From positions 62,001 to 126,000 of the forward strand of contig JAGZHZ010000004.1 of assembly GCA_018366495.1 (NCBI GenBank): a stretch of DNA of 64,000 nt, written 5' to 3'. The DNA is from Clostridiales bacterium. GTDB lineage: Bacteria > Bacillota > Clostridia > Lachnospirales > Lachnospiraceae. The notes beneath the pieces were generated by a model that saw nothing but the letters and a program-made list of their open reading frames with translations, had not been told where the DNA came from and searched no databases. Positions within the stretch are counted from its first letter, which is position 1. Every line of letters starts with the position of its first letter. Below are positions 1 through 8,769 of the stretch, piece after piece. Made by a program: the position numbers and the translations under genes.

Positions 1-1
1 G

Positions 2-1246
2 AAAAATCTGGACAGAACAGAACGGATGGAGGCTGCTTCAAAGGCAGTAAAAGAACAGAAGACAAAGCAGTTTTCTGTCAATGCAGAGCAATGGATCAAT
101 GGATATGGCGCAGAAGCGCTGGCGGATCTTGTTCAGGGCATGATGCTGTCCTCATATGAACAGATTCGTTTTCCGAAAAGAGAGAGAAAAGAACTGGAAA
201 TTGAGCTGACTGGCATTTCCGATCCGCTTTTGGAACAGGCTGAAAAAATCGTAAAAGAGGCAGAAGCAGTGACGAGAAATATCTGTTTTGCAAGAGATCT
301 CGTAAATCTGCCTGCAAATTATTTAAGACCGGCTGATTTTGTCAGAGAAGTAAAGGAAAAACTGGCAGGAACAGGAGTGGAAGCAGAATGTTTAAACGAG
401 CAGGAGCTGAGAGAACAGGGACTGAACGGAATCCTTGCAGTGGGAGATGCCTCTGCATTTCTTCCGTGTCTTTTGATTCTGCGCTACAAGAATAATCCAG
501 AGAGCGATCAAACCCTTGGTCTTGTCGGAAAGGGCGTGACATGCGATACTGGCGGATACTGTCTGAAAAGCGCTTCTTCCATGCTGGGAATGAAAGGAGA
601 CATGGCAGGCGGTGCAGCAGTTGCAGGCGCGATCTGCGCTCTTGCTGAAAATAAGGTAAAGACGAACGTGATCGGATTGATTCCTCTCTGCGAAAACAGA
701 ATTTCACCAGGGGGACTGCTGCCGGGAGATGTTGTAACGGCATACGGCGGTAAGACGATTGAAGTCGTGAATACAGATGCCGAGGGAAGAATCATTCTGG
801 CGGATGCTGTTTCTTATGCAGTCAACAAAGAAAAGGTGACAAAAGTTGCAGACATTGCCACACTGACAGGAGCTGTCGTGCGTGCGCTTGGATTTGGAAT
901 GGCCGGCGTAGTGGCAAGCGATGATGAAGCATGGAGCGACCTGGAAAAAGCAGCAGCCAAATCCGGAGAATGGTTCTGGAGACTTCCTGTCACAAAAGAA
1001 TATGAAAAACGGATTGAGAGCGATATCGCAGATGTGAAAAACTCTGGAGGAGCTGAGTGCGGAGCGATCACAGCAGGCTTATTTATCCGTCTGTTTGCCG
1101 AAAATACGCCATGGCTGCATTTAGATATCGCAGGAACTGCATGGGTAGATCAGCCTGTGTTTGAATATCAGAGCAAATACGCGACAGGATTTGGCGTAAC
1201 AACGCTGTACGAACTGGCAAAAGTGTGCGCAGGGGAACAGCGATAA
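2..1246 (+). CDS. M17 leucyl aminopeptidase, 5' end outside the window
   Basis: Cytosolic metallo-aminopeptidase of the M17 (leucyl aminopeptidase, PepA) family, which removes N-terminal residues from peptides using two metal ions. The metal and active-site signatures are present: GKGVTCDTGG with the following lysine, and NTDAEGRI. The reading frame is open back to base 2 with no stop. M17 enzymes are usually about 480-500 residues and only about 414 are visible, so the true start lies upstream. The ATG at 26 sits inside the domain and is not the start. The missing part is the less conserved N-terminal macro-like domain. The stop at 1244-1246 is about 30 bp before the next gene, suggesting an operon with cutC and the transglutaminase-like gene. 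Family call is firm; substrate preference cannot be read. Confidence 0.93.
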   Translation, partial: KNLDRTERMEAASKAVKEQKTKQFSVNAEQWINGYGAEALADLVQGMMLSSYEQIRFPKRERKELEIELTGISDPLLEQAEKIVKEAEAVTRNICFARDLVNLPANYLRPADFVREVKEKLAGTGVEAECLNEQELREQGLNGILAVGDASAFLPCLLILRYKNNPESDQTLGLVGKGVTCDTGGYCLKSASSMLGMKGDMAGGAAVAGAICALAENKVKTNVIGLIPLCENRISPGGLLPGDVVTAYGGKTIEVVNTDAEGRIILADAVSYAVNKEKVTKVADIATLTGAVVRALGFGMAGVVASDDEAWSDLEKAAAKSGEWFWRLPVTKEYEKRIESDIADVKNSGGAECGAITAGLFIRLFAENTPWLHLDIAGTAWVDQPVFEYQSKYATGFGVTTLYELAKVCAGEQR

Positions 1247-1275
1247 AACAGAAAAAACAGAAAGAGGGAGAAACA

Positions 1276-2022
1276 ATGAAAAATTATGTGCTGGAGGCGT
1301 GCGTGGATTCAGCGGAATCGGCATTTGCGGCTGAAGCAGGCGGCGCAGTAAGACTTGAATTATGCGCAGATCTGATTGTGGGAGGAACGACGCCCAGCAT
1401 CTGTCTGTTAAAAGAGATACGAAAGAAAAGCGATATCCGGATTCATGTCCTGATTCGTCCAAGATTTGGAGATTTCTGCTATACAGAGCATGAGACAAAT
1501 ATCATAGAAGAAGAAATCAAAATGTTCAAAGATGCCGGCGCAGATGGAATTGTGACCGGAGCGCTCTGTCCGGATGGAACGCTCGACTGTAAAAAAATGG
1601 AGCGGTTTGTGAAGGCAGCAGGGGATCGATGGGTGACACTGCACCGGGCATTCGATGTGTGCGCCGATCCGTATCGCACACTGGATCAGGCAAGAGATCT
1701 TGGGATTTCCTGCATTTTAACTTCCGGTCAGAAAAACAGCGCGCTGGAAGGGAAAGAGCTCCTGAGAGATCTTCAGAAAAAAGCCGGGGAGACGATTCAG
1801 ATTCTGGCAGGAGGAGGAATTGACGCTGACGTGATTCCAAAACTGTACCAGGAGACTGGAATTACTTCCTATCATATGTCAGGCAAGATTACACTGGACA
1901 GCCCTATGATGTACCGCAAGGAGGACGTCAGCATGGGATTGCCGGCATTCAGCGAATATCAGCTGTTTCGCACATCAAAAGAGAAAATTTCAGATGCAAA
2001 GAACGTATTGAAGAATTTATAG
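1276..2022 (+). CDS. cutC: CutC family protein
   Basis: 248-residue TIM-barrel protein of the CutC family, named for copper homeostasis in E. coli, though its biochemical role is not settled. Recognisable family stretches are the N-terminal VLEACVDSAESA, LCADLIVGGTTPS, the VHVLIRPR-like segment (IHVLIRPRFGDF), VTLHRAFDVC and the SGQKNSALEG/ILAGGGID segments. The frame is open further upstream, but the ATG at 1276 is chosen because a GAGGGAG ribosome site lies 5 bp before it and the extra residues are basic and unlike the family. It is followed 17 bp later by the transglutaminase-like gene. It is probably cytosolic. Nothing nearby points to copper. Confidence 0.9.
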   Translation: MKNYVLEACVDSAESAFAAEAGGAVRLELCADLIVGGTTPSICLLKEIRKKSDIRIHVLIRPRFGDFCYTEHETNIIEEEIKMFKDAGADGIVTGALCPDGTLDCKKMERFVKAAGDRWVTLHRAFDVCADPYRTLDQARDLGISCILTSGQKNSALEGKELLRDLQKKAGETIQILAGGGIDADVIPKLYQETGITSYHMSGKITLDSPMMYRKEDVSMGLPAFSEYQLFRTSKEKISDAKNVLKNL

Positions 2023-2039
2023 ATTTGGAGGACAAAAAG

Positions 2040-4490
2040 ATGTTTTCAGAAGCTTGTCAGAAAAGAATTGAACAGGAATATCACGATCTGATGAAGCAGT
2101 TTCCGCAGATGGAGGCAGAACTGGCAGAAGGAATGAAAGAGTGTGATGCGGATGTGAAGCTGGCTTTAAAATATTTGTACAGTCATATGCCGCTGAGCGA
2201 TCTGGGGAACTATGACTGCAGTGTGATGAAAGATTTTGCAGAACATGGAGTAAATCTCTGGAAGGAGCCTTTATTTAAAGAAACTTTGCCGGAGGATTTG
2301 TTTTTAAATTATGTATTGTATCACCGTGTCAATTCAGAGGGAATTGAGCCATGCCGTGCATTTTTCTATCAGCAGCTGAGAGAACGCATTCAGGGAATGA
2401 ATATGAAGGAAGCTGCACTGGAAGCAAATTATTGGTGTGCGGAGGAAGCTACATATAAAAGTACAGATGGAAGAACGCTGTCTGCTATGGGAGTGTACCG
2501 GAATGTATTTGGCAGATGCGGAGAAGAATCTGTATTTGCAGTCAATGTGATGCGCAGCATCGGCATTCCGGCGAGACAGGTGTATGTGCCATGGTGGTCA
2601 CATTGTGATGACAATCATGCTTGGGTTGAAGTATGGTGTGACGGAGAATGGTATTTTCTTGGGGCATGTGAACCGGAAGCAATCTTGAATAAGGGATGGT
2701 TCAATAATGCAGCGTCGAGAGCGATGATGGTGCATTCCAGATGGTTTGATACGATTATGCCGGAAGAAGATGTAGTTGGAACAGCCGGAATGGTTACACT
2801 TGGCAATCAGATCAGACGATATGCTTTTTCTAAAAATATAAAAGTTACGGTAAAAGATGAAAATGGAACAGCAGTTCCAAAGGCAAAAATCAGTTTTCAG
2901 GTACTCAACTATGGCGGTTTGTGTGAAATTGCGATGGTGGAAACAGATGAGAATGGAACGGCACATCTTCAGACAGGATATGGAGATTTATGGATTGAAG
3001 TATATAAAGATGGAAAATTCGCAGAGACTTTGCTGACAGCAAAAGAGGAAGAGTGTACTCTGACTCTGGGCATGAAGCACACGATGGAGCAGTGGGAAGA
3101 CTTTGACATGAACGCTCCGGCAGATGCACCGATGAACAAACAACAGCCGACTCCTGACCAGAAAGCAGAAGCTGCTGTGAAATTTCAGACAGCCGTTGAA
3201 AAACGAAACAGAAAATGTCAGGCTTTGCGCTTTAAAGAAATTGAAGATTTTGAAAAGACTCATCAAGATCGAAAACATCTGACAGAACAGTTTTTAAGCG
3301 CTCTGTCTGAAAAAGATTTAAGGGACGGAAACTGTGAAGTGCTGGAAGAACATTACAATGACGCATTGTGTTACTGCGATGATATGCCGGAAGAATTGTT
3401 TGTCCATTATGTGATGAATCCTCGCATTCACAACGAGATGCTGAAAAAATGGCGCGGGGCAATCCGTGCATGGTTCAGTGAAGAAGATGTTGTACGATTC
3501 AGACAAGATCCGAAACAAATCTGGGAATACGTTCAGAAGACAATACAGGAAAAACCAGAAAGAGAACATGGCATTCTCGTCACAACACCGGCGGACTGCC
3601 TGAAACTGGGAATCGGTTCCATGCTTTCCAAAAAGACGTTGTTCGTGGCGATTGCCAGAACGTTTGGTATCCCAGCGCGCTTAAATCCGATGGACTGTGC
3701 GATGGAGTACTGGAAAGACGGCGCATTTGCAGCAGTGGAAGAAGAGAAAGAAAAGGCGTCTGCAATTCGTGTCTTTGGATCAGACGAAAGCACAACATGG
3801 ACGTATTATCAGAACTGGAGCATCGCAAAAGAGTGTGAAAATGGTTATCAGACACTGGATCTAAGCGATGAAAAGGTGGAGAAAGAAGGACTTTTGATAC
3901 CGGCAGAACCGGGAACTTACCGTTTGATCACTGTGAACCGTCTTCCAAATGGAAATGTGTTTGCCAGAAAATATCTGTTTGAGACAGGCACAGGGGAAGA
4001 AAAACAGGTGAGCCTGACGATGAGAGAGGCAGATCTCTCTGATATGCTGGAAAATATTGAAATCTTGCCGTTCAATCTCAAAGATGAGGAAGGAAGAGGA
4101 ATAGAGGCAGCAGAGCTGACAGAAGGAGCAAAAACAGTACTATTCTGGCTGGAAGAGGCAAAGGAGCCAACAGAACATATTTTAAATGAATTATTCGACA
4201 GAAAAGAAGAATTCAGGAAATATGAAGACCGTCTGATTTTTGTAATCCGAAATAAAAAGGCATTAAAGAATCCGACGATTGCGAGATGTTTTGAGACATT
4301 CCCGAAAGCTTCCATCTATTATGACAGCTTTGAAGAAAATGTGAGCACACTGGGACGCAGAATGTATGTAGATCCTGAAAAATTGCCGCTGATTATTGTC
4401 ACAGACGGCTCTTTGAATGGAATTTATGCCACAAGCGGATACAATGTGGGAACAGGCGATATGCTGCTGCGCATCCTGAACGCAGAGTGA
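2040..4490 (+). CDS. Large intracellular transglutaminase-like protein with two TGc domains
   Basis: 816-residue protein without signal peptide. After a helical N-terminal region comes a transglutaminase core (about 120-250) with Cys in GRCGEES, His in DDNHAWVEVW, and an LGACEPE segment where the third catalytic residue is expected. A carboxypeptidase-regulatory or Ig-like domain follows (about 265-335, with VKDENGTAVPKAKISF). A second transglutaminase-like fold (about 430-560) keeps the FGIPARLNP signature but has SMLSKKT where the cysteine motif should be, so it is probably inactive. The C-terminal 120 residues look thioredoxin-like without a CxxC. The frame begins at a TTG at 2025, but GGAGG at 2027-2032 lies 7 bp before ATG 2040, which is taken as the start. 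A peptidase-like or cross-link hydrolysing role fits the neighbouring aminopeptidase; this is inference. Confidence 0.8.
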   Translation: MFSEACQKRIEQEYHDLMKQFPQMEAELAEGMKECDADVKLALKYLYSHMPLSDLGNYDCSVMKDFAEHGVNLWKEPLFKETLPEDLFLNYVLYHRVNSEGIEPCRAFFYQQLRERIQGMNMKEAALEANYWCAEEATYKSTDGRTLSAMGVYRNVFGRCGEESVFAVNVMRSIGIPARQVYVPWWSHCDDNHAWVEVWCDGEWYFLGACEPEAILNKGWFNNAASRAMMVHSRWFDTIMPEEDVVGTAGMVTLGNQIRRYAFSKNIKVTVKDENGTAVPKAKISFQVLNYGGLCEIAMVETDENGTAHLQTGYGDLWIEVYKDGKFAETLLTAKEEECTLTLGMKHTMEQWEDFDMNAPADAPMNKQQPTPDQKAEAAVKFQTAVEKRNRKCQALRFKEIEDFEKTHQDRKHLTEQFLSALSEKDLRDGNCEVLEEHYNDALCYCDDMPEELFVHYVMNPRIHNEMLKKWRGAIRAWFSEEDVVRFRQDPKQIWEYVQKTIQEKPEREHGILVTTPADCLKLGIGSMLSKKTLFVAIARTFGIPARLNPMDCAMEYWKDGAFAAVEEEKEKASAIRVFGSDESTTWTYYQNWSIAKECENGYQTLDLSDEKVEKEGLLIPAEPGTYRLITVNRLPNGNVFARKYLFETGTGEEKQVSLTMREADLSDMLENIEILPFNLKDEEGRGIEAAELTEGAKTVLFWLEEAKEPTEHILNELFDRKEEFRKYEDRLIFVIRNKKALKNPTIARCFETFPKASIYYDSFEENVSTLGRRMYVDPEKLPLIIVTDGSLNGIYATSGYNVGTGDMLLRILNAE

Positions 4491-4537
4491 AAGCAGGAAA
4501 AGTAGAAAGAAATAAAGAGAAAAATAAAAACAGAAAA

Positions 4538-4577
4538 ATCTGCCCCCAGCTGAGCTTTTTGTCAGCTGGGGGCAGAT
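4538..4577. terminator. Bidirectional rho-independent terminator
   Basis: Perfect 16-bp stem (ATCTGCCCCCAGCTGA and its complement) around an 8-base loop. It is flanked by A-rich and T-rich runs, so it can act on both the plus-strand operon ending at 4490 and the minus-strand GH3 gene ending at 4614. Confidence 0.9.
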
Positions 4578-4613
4578 CTTTTATAAGATGGATTTATTTT
4601 TTATAAAATCGAT

Positions 4614-7601
4614 TTATTCGATTGTGACATCTTCCTGAAGGAGGAGATTGTCAGAAGAGGAACCTACATAGATGGTTCTTTCACCAGTAGCAACGGTCCA
4701 TTTATCTTTTGTTCCATCTTCTCTTACGTTCAATTCTTCCTGTGGGCTGTTCCAGTAGGACAGTTCACGTTCAGCTACATGGATGGTAACTTCTCTGGAT
4801 TCACCTGGCTGGAGATCTTTTACTTTTTCAAATCCGGCAAGTGTATATTTAGAAGACTGAAGTCCTTCCGGAACTTCTGCCTCGCCCAGATATAACTGTG
4901 CAACTTCAGAACCTGCCACATCACCTGTATTCGTTACAGTGAAGGTTACGTCATAACCATACTCTTCACCTTCAGCCGGAGCTTCTGTTACTTTCAAATC
5001 GCTGTAATCAAATGTTGTATAGGACAGACCGTAACCGAAGTCAAACTCAGGTTCGATTTCTTCCTCGTCAAACCATTTATATCCTACATTGATGCCTTCG
5101 TAGTAAACAGTTGTCTTCTGATTCAGCTCTTCATTTGTGACTGTCTGATACAATGCCCATGCCTGATCGGAATTTGTAATCAGAGTATCGGTATCCTGTT
5201 TTGGAATGGTAAATGCGAGCTTACCGCTTGGATTTACAGCGCCAGTCAGCAGATTTGCTGTGGCATAACCGCCGCGCTGTCCCGGATAGTACATATCGAG
5301 AACGGCATCTACGTTGTCGAGCCAGTCTCCCATTACAACTGCAGTCGTAGCGTTCAGAACAACGATCACTTCATTTCCGGCTTCATGAGCTGCGTCAGCG
5401 ATGGTATTAATCATTTCTTCCTGAGCTTCACTGAGCTGCATACTCATATCTTCTCTGTTTGCTGTCTTATTGTTGGACAGAGATTCTGCATATGCAAATA
5501 CAACGACTTTATCATTGTTTTTAGCTGCCTCGATGGAAGCGTCGATATTTGCCTGTTTCTGGCTAGGAGTGATCCAGTTGAGGCTCACCTGCAGATCTTT
5601 CTGTACATCTTTATACAGCGCCTGCATCACGAGTTTATAACGCTGACCTGCTTTTAATTCAACAGTAAAGTTCTGAACATCCATACCTGTCTCAGATGGA
5701 ACGATGCTGTTGTGCCACTGTGATCCCTGTCTTGCTGTGCTGGATGCTTTTCCTGCTACAGCCACTTCATCGGTATCGCCTTCATACAGATACATATAGG
5801 AAACACCGCCGATACTCTGCAGAGAGAAGGTATATTCGCCGTCTTCCGGAGCTTCGATATAAGTTTCCCATGTATATGCCGGCATTGTCTCAGATGGGAA
5901 AGCAGTTGCAGTTCCCTCGTCAGCGCCTGCTACGCGGTATGTCTTGTTTGGAGCGCCGTTGATCGTACCTGTCGTAAAGTTAATATTTTCATCAATCTGG
6001 CATAATTCACCGAGTTCATGACCTTCCATCAGAGTATCTTCCAGGCTGGCGCTTCCGAATCCGCCGCCTCCTGCAAAGCCCTGAAGAACGGTTTCTGTTC
6101 CTTCTACAGCTGCAACGCCGTATGTTCTTGTAGCGCCGTGTTCTTCACCGTCGATTGTGGTATAGAAGTTTTCTGCCGGAACAGGAGTACCGATGGTATC
6201 GTTATAAGCAACGCCTGTCACTTTCTCTTCGCCAAGAGATTCCTGCAAAGCTGCATATGGGCTTGTCATAGCGCTTAATGTACCATAAGAACGTTCTCCG
6301 CCTGTACCGGAAGCCAGATTCATACCGGTAACACCGATCACTGCAACGGATTCGCCGTCAGCAACAGGAAGAGCATCTTTTTCATTTTTCAGAAGAACGG
6401 CGCCATTCTCAGCGACTTCCTGAGAAACGGCATTGCTGGAGTCAAGAAGTTCAGCAAGCTGTGCAACGGTATCTTCTGTTGTCAGCTGATAAATCGGTTC
6501 AGTACGTCCGACTTCCTCTTTTACATTGCCATTTTCGTCCAGTTCTACAAGAGTCAGATAACCAGCCTGACCGTATGCTCTTAAGACACGGGCAACTGCC
6601 TGATCAACCATTGCGTCCATCTCTTCCTGTGTATATGTTCCGTCTGCAACGAGTGCGTCCGCATTTTCTTTGCTGTTCAGATTCAGACTAGGCATTTCAA
6701 TGTCCGTGCCTTTGTCCAATGTATATTCGTGGTTTCCGCCCCAGTCTGTGATTGTGAAGTAGTCATATCCCCACATATCTCTCAAAACTTCTTCCTGTAC
6801 ATAAGTGTTGGCAGAAGCATATGTACCATTAATCAGGTTGTAGGAGGACATAATACCAAGAGCATTTGCTTCTTTTACCGCATCTTCAAATGCCTTGAAG
6901 TATACTTCATGAAGAGCCTGCTCAGAAAGGACGTCGTTGTTGGAACCTTCTGTGTAAGCGATGAAATGTTTCAGAACGGCAATACCGCCTTCACTCTGCA
7001 TACCATCTACGAGCTGCGCTCCCATCTTTCCAACCAGATATGGATCTTCACCTAACTGGTCTTTTGTACGGGAGAACTGTGGAATACGCTGAAGGTCAAG
7101 CTGTGCGCTCAGCATCATGCCTGCGCCGATGGCTTTTGCTTCTTTGCTCACCATATTTCCATATTTATAAGCCATATCTCTATCCCAGGTAGCGGCAAGC
7201 ATTTCTTCGATAGGTGGGTTTGTGGAGTCTGTCATATAATAGATACCGCATGGTCCATCGTACATTTTAATCTGCGGTACACCAAGACGTCCTACACCCG
7301 GAAGATTTCCGGCATCACCGACCGTACCCATGCCGCTGCCACCGATAAAGGTATATTTTTCTTCAGTGGTCATAGCCTTCAAAAGAGCGTCCACTTTTGC
7401 ATTGACGATCTCTGAGTCATGTTCAGGCTGAACCAGATCGGAGGTGTAATATTCCGGGAAACTGACTGCTTCCTCAGATGCTTCAGCAGCATAAGATACG
7501 GTCACGTTCACTGGATTTACTGCGCATACAGATGCTGCCATTGCGATGGCCATTGCCATTGCAGAAGCCTTTTTTGTAAATGCTAATTTCTTCATAGTCA
7601 T
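4614..7601 (-). CDS. Secreted GH3 beta-glycosidase with PA14-like insert
   Basis: 995-residue glycoside hydrolase family 3 enzyme that probably releases terminal beta-linked glucose or a similar sugar outside the cell. The N-terminus is a clear Sec signal peptide with a likely cut after VSYAA (about residue 39). The GH3 barrel shows LGEDPYLVG (about 184), KHF (211-213) and ITDWGG, where Asp286 is the expected nucleophile. The second domain carries NGAVLLKNE and later VVFAYAES. A PA14-like beta-sandwich is inserted at about 505-675 (segments TWETYIEAPEDGEYTF and LKAGQRYKLVMQA). A fibronectin-III-like domain ends the protein. There is no LPxTG or surface-layer anchor, so it is likely released. 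AAGGGGG precedes the ATG at 7601; a second in-frame ATG at 7595 is possible. Substrate (glucoside, xyloside or other) is not determined. Confidence 0.92.
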   Translation of the reverse strand: MTMKKLAFTKKASAMAMAIAMAASVCAVNPVNVTVSYAAEASEEAVSFPEYYTSDLVQPEHDSEIVNAKVDALLKAMTTEEKYTFIGGSGMGTVGDAGNLPGVGRLGVPQIKMYDGPCGIYYMTDSTNPPIEEMLAATWDRDMAYKYGNMVSKEAKAIGAGMMLSAQLDLQRIPQFSRTKDQLGEDPYLVGKMGAQLVDGMQSEGGIAVLKHFIAYTEGSNNDVLSEQALHEVYFKAFEDAVKEANALGIMSSYNLINGTYASANTYVQEEVLRDMWGYDYFTITDWGGNHEYTLDKGTDIEMPSLNLNSKENADALVADGTYTQEEMDAMVDQAVARVLRAYGQAGYLTLVELDENGNVKEEVGRTEPIYQLTTEDTVAQLAELLDSSNAVSQEVAENGAVLLKNEKDALPVADGESVAVIGVTGMNLASGTGGERSYGTLSAMTSPYAALQESLGEEKVTGVAYNDTIGTPVPAENFYTTIDGEEHGATRTYGVAAVEGTETVLQGFAGGGGFGSASLEDTLMEGHELGELCQIDENINFTTGTINGAPNKTYRVAGADEGTATAFPSETMPAYTWETYIEAPEDGEYTFSLQSIGGVSYMYLYEGDTDEVAVAGKASSTARQGSQWHNSIVPSETGMDVQNFTVELKAGQRYKLVMQALYKDVQKDLQVSLNWITPSQKQANIDASIEAAKNNDKVVVFAYAESLSNNKTANREDMSMQLSEAQEEMINTIADAAHEAGNEVIVVLNATTAVVMGDWLDNVDAVLDMYYPGQRGGYATANLLTGAVNPSGKLAFTIPKQDTDTLITNSDQAWALYQTVTNEELNQKTTVYYEGINVGYKWFDEEEIEPEFDFGYGLSYTTFDYSDLKVTEAPAEGEEYGYDVTFTVTNTGDVAGSEVAQLYLGEAEVPEGLQSSKYTLAGFEKVKDLQPGESREVTIHVAERELSYWNSPQEELNVREDGTKDKWTVATGERTIYVGSSSDNLLLQEDVTIE

Positions 7602-7630
7602 AAAACCCCCTTTTGTTTTATATAAAACAT

Positions 7631-7694
7631 ATTATAGAGGATTCAAAAAGAAAAAACTTCCCTTATTCCGACTAGAATTTTCATATATCCGACT
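7631..7694 (-). promoter_or_regulatory. GH3 promoter -10 with two upstream direct repeats
   Basis: On the minus strand a TATAAT -10 lies at 7636-7631 with no good -35. Upstream of it are two direct copies of the heptamer TCCGACT (plus-strand positions 7667-7673 and 7688-7694) exactly 21 bp apart, i.e. two helical turns on one face. A poor -35 with phased repeats suggests activator control, for example by an AraC-type regulator. Confidence 0.5.
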
Positions 7695-7701
7695 TATGAT
7701 G

Positions 7702-8130
7702 GATGAGCAAAAAAATGGTTTCTGAGAAGAGAGAAAATTTTCGGGAGATGGGGCGGCAGATATATGCTGAAAAAAGGCAATAATATAACGATTTGGTAAA
7801 GAAAATTTGTCGCAAAAATATAAATAAAAATAATTTTTTTTTTTGTATAATACATCAATTGAATTTTCGGACGAAAATACTTAAAATAAAATAAAAAATA
7901 AAATAATATCAAATATAATTTAAAATATAAGAATTTATATATAAAAAACAGATAATTTTTGAAAAAAATAAACTTAAAAAATGATAGAAAGCTAATAAAT
8001 AATCATTTTTGTTAAAAATTATAAGTAAAAACTTTGAATAATATTTCTGTACAGAAATTAGATTTAATAAAATTCAGCGCTGAAATAAAAAAGAGAGGAG
8101 GATTAAAACGATCGTAAAGAAGAGATAACG
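7702..8130. other. AT-rich intergenic spacer, no gene seen
   Basis: Between the GH3 promoter and the next operon lies strongly AT-rich DNA with runs of A and T (for example around 7828-7842 and 7880-7990). Short frames here have no credible ribosome site or protein-like composition. I see no tRNA, riboswitch or mobile-element end. It may be curved or easily melted DNA. Confidence 0.6.
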
Positions 8131-8136
8131 AAGACA

Positions 8137-8166
8137 TTGTGATTTGTATACTGGATAAAGTATAGA
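8137..8166 (+). promoter_or_regulatory. Probable promoter of the secreted-peptide/ABC locus
   Basis: TTGTGA (8137-8142), an 18-bp spacer and TATAGA (8161-8166), ending 29 bp before the ATG at 8196. It is the only reasonable sigma-A-like pair close to this gene. Confidence 0.4.
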
Positions 8167-8195
8167 CAGGTATCACAGGAAAGGAGCGAGGGAGC

Positions 8196-8645
8196 ATGAA
8201 AAAACAGAAAACATTAGCTGTTTTGACAGCAGCAGTATGTATGGCGACAGCGGTATTGCCAGTGTCAGCATCAAACTATGAAAATAGTAAATTTGGATTT
8301 CAACTGCCTGCTCGAAACGGATGGGGAGTTCAGCCGGGAGCCCGAGCAAAAGAAGATTATTCAAGTAGTTATGTTCATTACACAGATGGACCATGGGATA
8401 CGATATTTATGATATTCGGGAGTTCAACAGACGAATATGTACCAGATATGAATAACTTAGTCAATTGCACTGTAGGTGGAAGCGCAAAAGTAGGACTTGG
8501 TGAAGAGCGTGCAGTCAGACAAAACGTTAAAGAGTGGAAGTATACATATGCCTACATAGGAGGAAGTAGCGAAGGATATCCTGAACAATATGCAATTGGA
8601 GTTTGGAGTCCGGATTCTATTGGATATTATCCAGAGGCGAACTAA
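8196..8645 (+). CDS. Small secreted protein of unknown function (DUF2712-like)
   Basis: 149-residue protein with a classical Sec signal peptide cut near VLPVSA (about residue 25). It leaves a mature protein of about 124 residues rich in aromatic residues, Gly and Ser. The mature part has one Cys only, so no intramolecular disulfide. The C-terminus carries GVWSPDS. In general pattern it resembles small secreted proteins annotated DUF2712 next to ABC transporters in Bacilli; this is from memory and unverified. AAAGGAG lies 10 bp before the ATG. It is followed by a strong hairpin and then by a secreted protein, two permeases and an ATPase on the same strand, so it may be the exported or sensed product of that transporter, such as a bacteriocin-like or signalling protein. 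Function is not known. Confidence 0.72.
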   Translation: MKKQKTLAVLTAAVCMATAVLPVSASNYENSKFGFQLPARNGWGVQPGARAKEDYSSSYVHYTDGPWDTIFMIFGSSTDEYVPDMNNLVNCTVGGSAKVGLGEERAVRQNVKEWKYTYAYIGGSSEGYPEQYAIGVWSPDSIGYYPEAN

Positions 8646-8670
8646 AATATTTGAGAAATAAGCAGTAAAA

Positions 8671-8729
8671 GATGAAAAATACCCTGTATAAAAACAGCAG
8701 CGGATACAGTATGCAGGGTATTTTTCATC
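8671..8729 (+). terminator. Intra-operon terminator/attenuator hairpin
   Basis: Perfect 16-bp stem (GATGAAAAATACCCTG with its complement), 27-base loop, T5 inside the 3' arm. It lies between the small secreted protein gene and the transporter genes. It probably terminates most transcripts so that the secreted protein is made in excess. Confidence 0.75.
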
Positions 8730-8769
8730 TATGTGCATATACCAAATACAACTGGGAAAGGGCGTCTAT

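Noticed and set aside
8731..8769. Longer N-terminus for the secreted protein at 8770
   Set aside because: The extra residues precede a complete signal peptide and overlap the end of the terminator hairpin; the ATG at 8770 is the better start.
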